Assembly: GCA_002633005.1 (NCBI GenBank)
Contig: NMRA01000291.1
Span: 233,086 to 263,108, forward strand
Source of the DNA: Phoronis australis
Taxonomy: Eukaryota > Phoronida > Phoronidae
Direction of reading: 5' to 3'
DNA: 30,023 nucleotides
Part shown: positions 11,036 through 20,713 of the stretch, piece after piece
How positions within the stretch are numbered: position 1 is the first letter of the stretch
Layout: the number at the start of each line of letters is the position of its first letter
Position numbers and translations under genes: made by a program
The notes under the pieces: model-generated
Told to the model about the DNA's origin: nothing
What the model saw: only the letters and a program-made list of their open reading frames with translations
Database searches by the model: none

Positions 11036-11757
11036 ACATACATCTTTATCCCATACGCGTTGAATCAAAGGAGCGCAATACGGCCATGTGATATTGGTTT
11101 CCGTATTCACCCTCCGCACTACATCAACAGTGCCCTCTGACATGGAAAGTTCAAAAGGTGGGTCAATGTCGACGCGACTTCGATAGCCGGTTCGATCATC
11201 AAACTTTCCGAATATAGTTCAAAGTAATAGAATTGCAGCAGTATACATAACACTCGACATGCAATCAGGTCCCAAACGTAAAATTTTTTACAAAACTGTT
11301 AATTATATATGACACTTTTGTCTCAGTTTTCACTTGCTAAATCTTATATCGTCTGCAACTCCGGCGCCAATTCCTTGGTAACTGCAATATGAAATATTGT
11401 TGTTATTTAACTATTTTCAGGAAATGTTACAAGTTCTATGCACAGTTACCGTTCTTTTCATCTTTGATTATCTCTTTTCAAGTAAGAAACCGTTATATCT
11501 AAAACTTTTTCTTTCACTAGATAAAACTTGTAACCTAATGCGCATGTATGTACATATTGGATGTGATCCGCCACGTGAACAGTCTGGGTGAAGTATTTAA
11601 AAAATCTGCCGAAAAATCAAAGAAACTTAGGAAATCGAAGCGTATGGGAAAAATACAAAACACGCTTCTATTGGCGTATTCAGTCTCGGTCGATACGCGG
11701 AATAATGTCTCGGGGGATATTACTTCATCTACGCCACTCTCGGTATGTTTTGTGTAC
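11036..11757 (+). repeat. Dispersed direct repeat, copy B
   Basis: This is the second copy of the repeat at 693-1440. Its left limit coincides with the right end of the small GC-rich element 10871-11034. It contains a 55-codon open frame (ATG 11424, stop 11589-11591) with a hydrophobic start. The same frame is broken in copy A by a 1-nt difference, so I do not call it a gene. Longer open frames on the minus strand of both copies share a short similar stretch (YANR..F.I.P), which simply reflects the shared DNA. Confidence 0.75.
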
Positions 11758-13689
11758 ACATTCACAGAACATTGTCTGAAAAAAATACACAGGGCGTGTG
11801 TGAAGAGAAATTTGATGTTCTCGTGCAAAATCGCTATTAGCGACAAATACTGATGACGTAAATACAAGTCAACTTTAAGCAGTGGTAGAGACACTGTATC
11901 AACAAATTAACACGGCAATTGTTTTCAAGTGAAAAACTTGCGATCAAGCTTGTTTCTCTTACTTATGGTGTCACTATCTATCAATACTATTTAATTCATA
12001 ATAGCCCAATTTGCCCGCACGCCTAATCAAGTGATTGTTTACGTGCTGAGTTGCACACCTCTCATTAAGACCCATTGTCATGTGAACTCCCACAACAATT
12101 GACAGTGTCGCTGTTTCCATCTGTTTCCGGAATATTATACAGGTCTTTGACCCTTGTTTACTGATTGATTACAGACAAAATTCAGTTTAGTTAAACTGAA
12201 GGGCCAGTATTTCTAGGAGAAGGTCTTTCATGAAGCATGAGATGAACATTTGATTGTAATATTTTTACTCGATTGATAATGTATCTTAAATCATATTCCT
12301 ACCTTATGGTTACCTGACACCATATAGAACACATTGTGTTTGAGTTATTTTGGGATCGGAGTTTCCTTGATTGCATAGATAAGAGAGTGTTTAAATTTAA
12401 TGGTCCCACTCTGAATTGAGCACCTCCCTGTAGTGGAGAAAAAAATACGTTGCAAGACCGACCTACTTTTCAAAATGTCATGCATTCTTGAGTTGATTAA
12501 CAAGTGTTGCACAACCACCACTGATATTTGCCCCTTTTTGTCCTTTTATTGGTGTCAGTCATGATTGCAACTATATTTCCACAATCCAAGTTTCCCTGCG
12601 TTACACAAAAAGAATGATATGAGACAGTGACTAGCTCATTTGCATGTGACGAAGCAGGACAAAGTGTTGAATTGTTTGTAAATACCTTGAAATAAAAGAA
12701 GTGTAGTGCTATTTCAATCAAAAGCAAGGCCACAGCGCTTGAATACATGGTGAGTTTTGAATAAATTACGTTAAAAAATTTCGACAGTTGTTCGCGTCAT
12801 CGTCAGCATAAATAATGAATGTTATTTCCAGCTAACCTTGACTGGCACCAAAACGCCTATTTGGCGCTATACAAAGTCTGGAACATGAAACTTCGTGGAT
12901 GCACGTTCTTTAATTGTTCATCGCGGGACATATGTCGAACACAAATGAACATTAACCCGCATACATGTGCAGCCAAGCTTGCAGCATCACACTGTCCCAA
13001 TATCTAGTTGTACAGTCAGTATTACTGCTGTACGAATAACTAAAACAATAACGTGCAGCTTAATAACGTTTCGACAAAGTCTTCATCATCTTCAGAATGA
13101 TAGCGAAAATAAGTTATTATGAATTATAGCATCTAAGCTTACCCTAAATCTGTTTCCATTTGTTTAAATATGTAAAGTTGCAATGTCTCTTCCCATTTCT
13201 TGTAGCATTTAATTTAAACTACCCGAAACGTTTACCGTAAATGTAGTGTTTTATACTGACTAAAATTTCTTTGCTTTTATGCGGGCGTATGTTCATAATC
13301 TAATTGCAAATAATTTAAAGACAACTGTGGAAAAACCTCATAATTTAGTTGTTTGAGTTAATACAACACGCCCAGAAAAGAATTGAAAGGGTATTCTAAA
13401 ATCACAAGAGTTATTGTAAGTTTCAAGCACAACATTAAAAGCATATTTTGTAACCAAATACTAATAAAACACACAACCTAGCTCCCATTTTAACACAGTG
13501 AATATTTCGCGTACTAACTAAAATTCCAAATAAACGCTGTAGGTAATGTTCTTATAATGAAAATCCAGAAGTTTATTTAAATTCTACGTTTCAGTTTTAT
13601 AGAAATACCAAATACAATACAGACGATGACTTAAGAACGTAGGTCACAAAATACTGTTATTACAATTCCGGTACTATTTTGCCGGAAGC
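11758..13689. other. Intergenic DNA, no confident gene
   Basis: AT-rich sequence. An 83-codon minus-strand frame at 12497-12748 begins with a hydrophobic, signal-peptide-like segment and has an N-glycosylation-type NNST and five later cysteines. It has no recognised family and no conserved copy here. I see nothing else with support. Confidence 0.45.
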
Positions 13690-13832
13690 CGCATCTATTT
13701 TACTTCCACTTAGACTCATTGAAGATAATCTATCGAATAAACACAGAAAAATCAGGAACATCAACTGGAAATCGAGCCACAGGTCTCTACATTGCCGATC
13801 TAGTGCTCTTACTACTGAGCTTCTGAGGACCC
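13690..13832 (-). mobile_element. tRNA-derived SINE-like copy, minus strand
   Basis: Read on the minus strand, the head has a pol III A-box-like AGCTCAGTAGTAAGAGCA (plus 13804-13821). After tRNA-like spacing comes a B-box-like GGCTCGATTT (plus 13769-13778), followed by GTTCCTGATTTTTCTGTGTT. The acceptor stem does not close, so it is a SINE head and not a tRNA gene. A second copy lies head-to-head at about 13938-14010. Confidence 0.6.
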
Positions 13833-13937
13833 GATATCTGTGCAATTACTGTTTACAGCCAACTGTAACGTCACACATCCCATGAGCAGCGTTTCGCCTT
13901 TTCCCACAAGATTTGGACAATTATATACAGTCAGCAA

Positions 13938-14010
13938 CCTGTGGTTCGATTCTTAGTTGGAGTTCCGGATTTTTCTGTGTTTATTTGATACATTTCATTA
14001 CTGACCAACT
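13938..14010 (+). mobile_element. tRNA-derived SINE-like copy, plus strand, 5' part degraded
   Basis: CCTGTGGTTCGATTC (B box GGTTCGATTC at 13943-13952) is followed by GTTCCGGATTTTTCTGTGTT, the same tail seen on the minus strand in the neighbouring copy. No clear A box is left upstream. Confidence 0.55.
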
Positions 14011-15789
14011 TCAGCGTCTACATGCATATATTAAGATAGTCTGCAATTTTGTCACGACGTGTATTTAGAGAGTGTACTATTGAAGCTAACTCTAGCTGTT
14101 CAAACCCTTTGCATTTAATTTTAGAAACAAGTTTTATTACAGTAGACTTACAGTAATGGACAATATGTTAACGCTAGCATGAAAACTCATTCAACCAATT
14201 TCGTGATCAGAGAATCAATATTTTTGTAAAGTCAATTTTAAAAACAGTAAACGCGAGCTTTAGACTCGTTTCACTATAACAATGGCGAAGTAAGTAAATG
14301 AATATCGAATAAGTAAATAAAAAACTAAAATGTTTCATTGCAAATTGCATAATTTGAAAATTGTTCGAGGAACAAAAAAGAACAACATAGGATATGCAAG
14401 TTGGCTGCAGCTAAATGTATTAAATATTTTACGTGTACAAAAAATAATTTACATGTAGCCTATGTGGTCTCTTATGGTTGCGTGTGTTACGTTCTAAAGT
14501 AGGCCTATATAAAAACCATGTTTTAAGACAATACATGGAAAACAGTAGAGCGTATTTTGGAGCATTGTTTAATAATTCAGAGTTCACAACCGTTACCTCC
14601 AATAACAATTTTTGAGTGATTTTGAAAAAATTACCTCAAGAGTCGCTAACTCGAGATCAGCATCGTTAATGGAGGCCGTACTTCGGCATCGTTTCTTGGT
14701 AACGACTATTTTTTCGTTCCGTTCGAGGTCTCTTTTTTCCTCCATCTTCGCCAGGCGACCACACTTAAGACTTTCGAACTAAAAATGGTTGTTCCAAGAC
14801 CACGAAACGCTCCGAGTTCTCGTGCCAGTGTGGACTGTGAGAACTGTCCCAAGAATTAAGAACTTTTTCTTTGTGTAGGCTGAAGTCCTTGTCCTTATGG
14901 AGATAAGAAATCGATGACACGTACTCGTGAATTAAGCAAATCGTGAATGGTCGCTTAGATTATATACGAACAAATCAGACGAAATTACCATATATATAGA
15001 TATTCGTCCGCGTCGTTTACGAAGATATATTTTTGATCCTAGTTAATCCGCAGGTCGAAATAATTCGATGAATTCTTCATTAAGAAACGGTTGACATACG
15101 TAAAACGCGCGCACGTTTCTTCATTTCCATTCAATGTGCTGATTAGATGAGCGTATTAACACGCTATCGAATATTTCCAAAGAAAGCAATTCGAGGTGAT
15201 TGGCGGTAATTATACAGACACTTCCGATGGAATGACATGTATTAATTTTCGCCGACACAAAACGGGATTACCGCACGTAGACACAAATCTAGGGAAACGC
15301 TGTTTCTTGAAAATTCGTGAACTTAGGGGGACAGAGATATTCAACTTCCGATCAATTACTAAACTGTTCCCAATCAACAACTCAAGTGCCCCTGACAATG
15401 TTATACTCAACTTCGTCAAAGTCTTTAAATGTACCGTTAAGGCTTTCCAGTCGCCACCTTCCACCATTTTTGCCTCCCGGTCTGTCAAAACTTCAAAATC
15501 ACCCGGTCGCCCGTTCTGTCGGTCTAGCACTTCTTTATTTTGTCATGCGCTGGAAATGTATGAGCGGATTACCACGAAACAGAAAACTACATTTATATTG
15601 TAAATATGGCGAATAAATTCAATTTCCAACAAGATGGCTACGATTTTTGTCGATAAATAAACGTTTAAATTGGGTGTCCCCAAACACTTGTTCTAAGACG
15701 CTTGTAAGCATTACGACTGAATGGAAATATTAATTTGGAAGGAACTTTTAGTGGGGTTATTTGCTACTATATCTGCTTTTCTTGTTAAA
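14011..15789. other. Intergenic DNA, no confident gene
   Basis: AT-rich sequence. Around 15196-15616 three overlapping frames are open for about 300-400 nt on both strands, but none gives a protein I recognise or has a clear exon structure. I see no RNA gene. Confidence 0.45.
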
Positions 15790-16108
15790 GAGGGCTGGAA
15801 CGCAATAAATTAAATTGCAATATTGAAAGTCGTTCTCTGCCGCTGAAACAGAATTCAACCTGATCACCAGGTATTTTTAAGGTTTGTTCGTGAAGATTTT
15901 TAATTTATGTTGTTATCAAAGCATTTTCTTTTAGTTTCAAATTTCAAAAAAAAAACGATCTGTCAACTACTCGCCACTTCGTCGATTTTCTCCCACAATA
16001 CAAAGCACATCTCCTTATTTGGTATGGCAAGACATAGACGTGGAAAATGTGACCTATGACCTCAAGCGACTTCAAGGAACTGTCTGTGAGTGCATACGCA
16101 CATTTATC

Positions 16109-17030
16109 TTAAAGGGGAAGGCAACCTTTTTTCATGTCATTTTTAGCAAAAATAAGGTTCATTGATTATCCCAGGCATATTTTTCACTTAATTACAGCTT
16201 TTCGCAATTGAATTAATAATTCGTCCTCTACTCTGGAAGTGCCGTTTTGGGAGGCAAGAATTTCGCGCTTATCTCTTTTCATATAGTTCGACTGTGAGAG
16301 CTGTGGAGTCAGTCATTGTTCTACCGCGGTTGTGGTAATTTCGGTCGTCGTTTGCGTTTGTTTACAAGTCAGTCAACATGCCATGCTGTTGCTGCTTACC
16401 CGGCCGGGGTGTACTCATTATCGCCCAGAGCCTGTAAGCAGCCCTGCTGCGATGATGAGTAGTGGGAGTGAATACAGACCCAGTTAGACACCGAAGTGAA
16501 GGGGACAGTTCGTCGTCTAATAAACTGATCGGTGAGCCAAACGTTGATAAGTTTATTATGGAGTTGTCCAAAGTATTGGAGCTATTTAGAAAGTGGCAGG
16601 TGTGTGACGAGGGAGTCACACTGCGGGATGTAAGCAGTTTGTGTGCTCAGGTAACCATCCAGTCGGAGTCTGTCGCGGTACACTCGGGCAAGTGGGACAT
16701 TTGTTCCTCTGTCCTTGAGACGATAATGAGTACATCCCTGCATGCAGCAACAGTTAGACATGTTGACTGACTCGTAAACAAAAGTAAACGACGACCGAAC
16801 GTATCACAACCGAGGTATAGCGATGACTGACTCGGCAGCTTTCACAGTCGGTCTACATGAAAAGAAATTGGCGCGAAATTCTTGCCACCCAAAAGGTCAC
16901 TTCCGGAGTAGCAGACGAGTAATTGTTTAAATTACAAAAAAGCTGTAATTAAGTGAAAAATATGTCTGGGATAATTAACTAACCTTATTTTTGCTAAAAA
17001 TGACATGGAAAAGGTGGGAGGGAGAATAGA
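16109..17030. mobile_element. Foldback DNA transposon with ~310-bp terminal inverted repeats, TTAA type
   Basis: The left arm (about 16109-16434) and right arm (about 16711-17020) are long imperfect inverted repeats. Shared blocks include ATGTCATTTTTAGCAAAAAT, TTTTTCACTTAATTACAGCT, CGGTCGTCGTTT and GTCAGTCAACATG. The left end begins TTAAAGGGGAAGGCAACC. A related end at 29867 begins TTAAAGGCGAAGGCAACC, so TTAA is the likely target site, as for piggyBac and Kolobok elements. The outermost right end is degraded. The spacer (16435-16710) carries most of a 102-codon open frame. The element lies inside repeat copy D. Confidence 0.85.
16462..16770 (+). CDS. Hypothetical ORF inside the foldback element
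   Basis: This is a 102-codon frame with ATG at 16462. It spans the spacer and the inner edge of the right arm. It reads Ser-rich at first (GDSSSSNKLIGEP), then a helical stretch VDKFIMELSKVLELFRKWQV and CDEGVTLRDVSSLC. I do not recognise it. It could be a remnant of the parent transposon's protein, a captured host exon, or chance. No splice sites or promoter are evident. Confidence 0.2.
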   Translation: MGVNTDPVRHRSEGDSSSSNKLIGEPNVDKFIMELSKVLELFRKWQVCDEGVTLRDVSSLCAQVTIQSESVAVHSGKWDICSSVLETIMSTSLHAATVRHVD

Positions 17031-18303
17031 AACTGTAGTAACCACAAGTTTTTCCTTCGCGGGTATTTCAAACATCGTGAATTTTGTGATTTTTTTCTGG
17101 AAATTTCCTCACAGGTGAAAATTAATTACTATGTACTAGACGTTGCGAGATGGTACTTTCATCAGGAATTGTTTGAAAGATATTTTAACGAGATTTCGCG
17201 TTCCATCATGCCTCTTCAATAAAAAAGAATCAGTGTACCCCCTCCCCTTCTCATGGCCACTCGCCTATTTTATCGACACTTTTAAAATATGATCTCTTGG
17301 CCATCCAATGAGGCGTGAGAAGATCTTCTGCTTCGATAATCTTCCAGAAACAGCAAAGGTAGGTTATCTACAGATGGACATTGTCGGTTTTACCGCCGTA
17401 AAATGCATTTGTGGGATTACTTTGAGTTAACGTTAATTTTCCTTGTAGTACAAAAGCCTCCAGCTCATATGCATAGTATTGCAATACTAAGTTACGTATT
17501 TACATCGTCTTTTCTACCAGCAGCCAACAAGTATTTTCGAGCTAGTGTGAACAGAGGTCACATTTGTAAAAAGATGAATGATATAATGTGGTTCTCGACA
17601 ACTTAAAAGAAATTTGGGGTGAGATTGTCTTTAAAAGGGAAAATATAGAAGCTGTTCGTAGTAGGAAATTATTCAGTTCTTATGGGTATTTATAAAGAGC
17701 ATAAAATTTGTTAAATGTCATAGTGGGCATGGTTGCGACGTTATGCTTTCACATGCGGGATATCAATGAAGAGCCACACAAATAGAGTTATCTTTGTAAT
17801 AACGAAATTTGCTTCAACGTTTTCACCAATAAATGGCTTTTTCGTTTGAGGCACCAAAACTGAACGACCTCAAAAACAAATTCTCAGTCGCAATGCAAGT
17901 TAAACACCACAAGGCTAATTTTACACAGCAAAACTCAATGCCTATTCATAACGTCTTCAAAACTATCCCCGCATAAGCGGAGATGCCTCGGTTTCTCTAC
18001 CCGAGCTAGCCCCGGTAGCCCACCTCATCCAAGTCATTTTTTCACTCCTGTCAGCTCACAGCTATAGTTCACTTGAGGCAGACATCCAGTTATCCGTCTG
18101 CGCCTGTCCTAATTTTCACTTTCTGTGAAATTTTATTGAAATGAGCATGTACGTTCTGAGGGCTACCTCCAGCTATGAAAAACGTTGAGGTCGGTAAAAC
18201 TGACGACCTATGACGGATATCACTAAATAGTTCCAACAGCCGTTGGTAGAGTTGATGAGTAGTATTTTCTTTTTTCACAACCAATAAGAACATACCCTTG
18301 ACA

Positions 18304-18395
18304 GTTTCGTCTCCTATCAGCAGCCATCTTCCGAAGGAAGTTATTTACTCTTGACACCTAGCGTTCGGAAGACGGCTGCTGATAGGATCCGAAAC
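18304..18395. repeat. Inverted repeat, 31-bp arms with 30-bp loop
   Basis: GTTTCGTCTCCTATCAGCAG at 18304 and the reverse complement of 18365-18395 (GTTTCGGATCCTATCAGCAG...) form arms differing at very few positions. A pattern close to GGAAGTTATTTACTC in the loop recurs inverted just after the right arm (GGGTAAATACTTCC). It is probably a small foldback element. Confidence 0.75.
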
Positions 18396-19108
18396 TAGGG
18401 TAAATACTTCCTTACTGGCCAATGAGATGAATTATATAAGGTAACTCATTGCTGGCGACATCTTTAGATAGGGAGAGCGGGAACAGGGGTGGTGTGACGA
18501 TAGGAAGGGGTTGGGTAGCAAAAGTTTAGCGAAGACCGGGGCTGGTTTGTCTCATTACCCACCCGCAATAATTTTAAAATTCGGTTCATACGCCTAACCC
18601 AGTCAAGCTCAATGTCACTGATCTCTGTCCAAGCGTGCAACCAAAAAGGGACTGAAGTCTACGATTATATCTACCTGGTTGAGTGCAAACTTATCACCTG
18701 AGCAATGAGCTCGTCAAAGCGGCGTTTTCGGAGAAAATTATGCCAAGAATTGAACTACGACATTTAGCTTAACTCAAAATCCAACTGCTGTCTGTGGTGG
18801 TTTGGACAGTGATTGGCCCAATTCGTTGCACTCCCAGCAGAATCAATGAGGAAAATGGCAACATTGTACAAACGTTTTAGGTTGTAAAAGTAGCATTTTT
18901 GTCCGATTTTCCAATTTCAGAAACCTATTCACGCGTACTTTTCACGAACCACTCAAATATGCTATTTTAAAACTTTCAAAACGAAAGTTTAAATTCTGAC
19001 TGTTGTCGTCTCCAGTCTTGTATTTATAATGGGTCTGATTATCTAGACAACGAAATCAGCAGCCTAGCTGAGGCTATGCAGTTAACTACACCAGCATGGT
19101 GTTTTTGA

Positions 19109-19345
19109 TCACAAAGTGCGGCAGATCTCGAGGCACGCAAACCGATCGAGTTGCCCAATCTCGACCCGGCCCATGAGACTGTCAACGGAGGATTCTTTCA
19201 TGACCAGGTTCCGTGGATGTGGACAGGCGCTCTTCAACAAACAGGTTTTGTGGAAAATGATCCTCACTGCTCGCCTATGAATGGCCTCGGTTAATTCAGG
19301 GAAATATGACGGAGAAGTTTCACCAGTCAATTTTTGAATTGGCAA
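19109..19345 (-). pseudogene. Possible fragment of a non-LTR reverse transcriptase C-terminus
   Basis: The minus-strand frame contains YFPELTEAIHRRAVRIIF, which resembles the L-x-x-x-IExIQRRAxRII pattern found near the end of the RT domain in CR1/L2-type LINE proteins. The following residues do not continue the family pattern, and no fingers or palm motif (such as YADD) is present. If real, it is a short decayed remnant. The resemblance rests on about 15 residues. Confidence 0.25.
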
Positions 19346-20045
19346 TTTTTTTCACTGCCGGGCGGGGGGTGACCGGGGATGAGCGTTCTTCAAAATATGT
19401 AACCTATGGCATATTTTATAAAATGTTATATTTCAAAGTACTAATGTCTATACAAATCCGTCTACACAATTAAAATGTCATAGTAGCTTAAGGTTCAAAC
19501 AGACGATCGTTAGGCATGACTCGCATGCCTCAGACGGTATGCCGAGTCGTAAACAGGTCTACTGTGCCGTAAACTTGGAATCCTGCTTAATCTCAAGATG
19601 GCGTTTGCGTGAACTTGGAATTGAATATTCATTTGGGCAATCAGGTGAAATTTTTTGTTCGGTGTAAAGAGTTTTTGTAATTATTGGCCTCATGATCGCC
19701 CATTTTCTCTTTTACCGTAACTTGTGTCAAAGAATCGGAGCAAGGAATATGTGAATGCCTTAATCACTGTTTGGGTGAAACGCCAGTAGGTGAAAACAAA
19801 TTAGTTAAAATTTACGTTATTCTATTAGCATAAATAGGTAAATAAAACAACAAGAATGGATCAACTGAAAGTTTTGGATGTAATAACGTCCTTTGTCAAC
19901 AGAAACACTGGAAATAAAGTAATATCAAACACTTGACAATTGACATTTAAGATATGGTGTAATGAATATGATACATTTTTGCGTAAAAAATTCATGTAAT
20001 TTAGTTTAGTGCCGTACAAATTTTAATCAACATGAATGTGATTAT

Positions 20046-20413
20046 TTGAGTGAACTTGTCAAGTTTCCTCGTGTATGCCAAATTCACGCATACCGATCTT
20101 TAGTTACTAAGAGCAAGATTTCAAGTTCACGCCGACTCGCACATTCATCCGCTAGGGGCGCTACTGTCTTACTATTTTCACGGATGAGTTCCGTGGACAT
20201 AATAATCTCGCGAAGACAGCTCTCACAATCACGTGATTAACTAGTATCGTATGGCAATGCCTCGCCAAGTCTTGCGTAATCGTACAGTTATGCTATGTTC
20301 TGGCATCTACAGGCCGCACACCGGAACTTGCAGTTGTTCAATGGGATATTGACGACCGGTTGCTTGATTTCGTGAATGTTTCGCCATGTTTGGACTTCTT
20401 GCTTTTAACTAAA
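20046..20413 (+). promoter_or_regulatory. Probable HLCS proximal promoter and 5' UTR
   Basis: This stretch upstream of the HLCS start is richer in CpG than the surrounding DNA and shows motifs common in TATA-less housekeeping promoters. They are TCTCGCGA at 20206-20213, a perfect palindromic E-box TCACGTGA at 20229-20236, an ETS-like ACCGGAAC at 20320-20327 and a YY1-like GCCATGTT at 20383-20390. I see no TATA box at a convincing place. The transcription start is not visible. Short motifs occur by chance, so the call rests mainly on position. Confidence 0.35.
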
Positions 20414-20713
20414 ATGCTTTTGACTGTGACGTATGTGTGTAGCTGTTTAGTGACCAAAATTTTATCATGGCGTAGAAACATGCGTTTTTTGTCTTGCATT
20501 CGTTCGTTTCTATTGAACCACAAGGGAAGCATCGTCCTGCGAAAGGTGTCCTATCGATCCGACGTTGCTGCAGTCAATGGCGCATTTAATTCGTCCTGTG
20601 GTTCAGGAGTTCATAAGCTATCGCCATTAGTCGATGGCACACAATCACTCCTTTTTCACTCGGAGGAAATGTTACGCTTTGGTAGAAAGGTTGTCATTGG
20701 AGTCCAACCACAG
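20414..20713 (+). CDS. HLCS: HLCS coding exon 1 (start codon, residues 1-100)
   Basis: The ATG at 20414 has A at -3 and is the first in-frame ATG after an in-frame TGA at 20234-20236, so the start is well defined if no upstream exon joins this one. The protein begins MLLTVTYVCSCLVTK and continues into an arginine-rich stretch (SWRRNMRF, residues 18-25). This could be a mitochondrial presequence or a membrane anchor. A second Met at residue 23 could give a shorter form without the hydrophobic segment. The exon is 300 nt, phase 0, and ends CAG|GTGTGC. The rest of the exon is Ser-rich with no recognised domain. Extended animal HLCS forms also carry a hydrophobic N-terminus, which supports the assignment, but this part is the least conserved. 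Confidence 0.8.

Larger units (their letters stand above)
15790..17213 (-). repeat. Interspersed repeat copy D (inverse of 8404-8874), split by a transposon
   Basis: The reverse complement of 17213-17081 matches the first part of copy C, and 16110-15790 matches the rest. About 970 bases, mostly the foldback element at 16109-17030, separate the two halves. The junction lies within about 20 bases of the same point in copy C, which gives the order of events: repeat first, transposon second. Confidence 0.75.
17214..20045. other. Intergenic DNA upstream of HLCS, no confident gene
   Basis: This stretch holds the hairpin at 18304-18395 and a possible reverse transcriptase remnant at 19109-19345. 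At 17308 an ATG begins a 17-codon stretch (MRREKIFCFDNLPETAK) ending AAG|GTAGGT, an exon-like fragment with no partner. Otherwise I see nothing. Confidence 0.45.

Noticed and set aside
693-11757. LTR retrotransposon with ~0.7-kb LTRs
   Set aside because: The interval holds unrelated repeats and no gag, protease, RT or integrase motifs, and the copies have no clear TG...CA ends.
13690-13832. Functional tRNA gene on the minus strand
   Set aside because: A and B boxes are present but the acceptor stem does not close, and a shared non-tRNA tail follows, as in a SINE.
20360-20413. Earlier HLCS start at TTG 20360
   Set aside because: It is not an ATG, and the first in-frame ATG is 20414.
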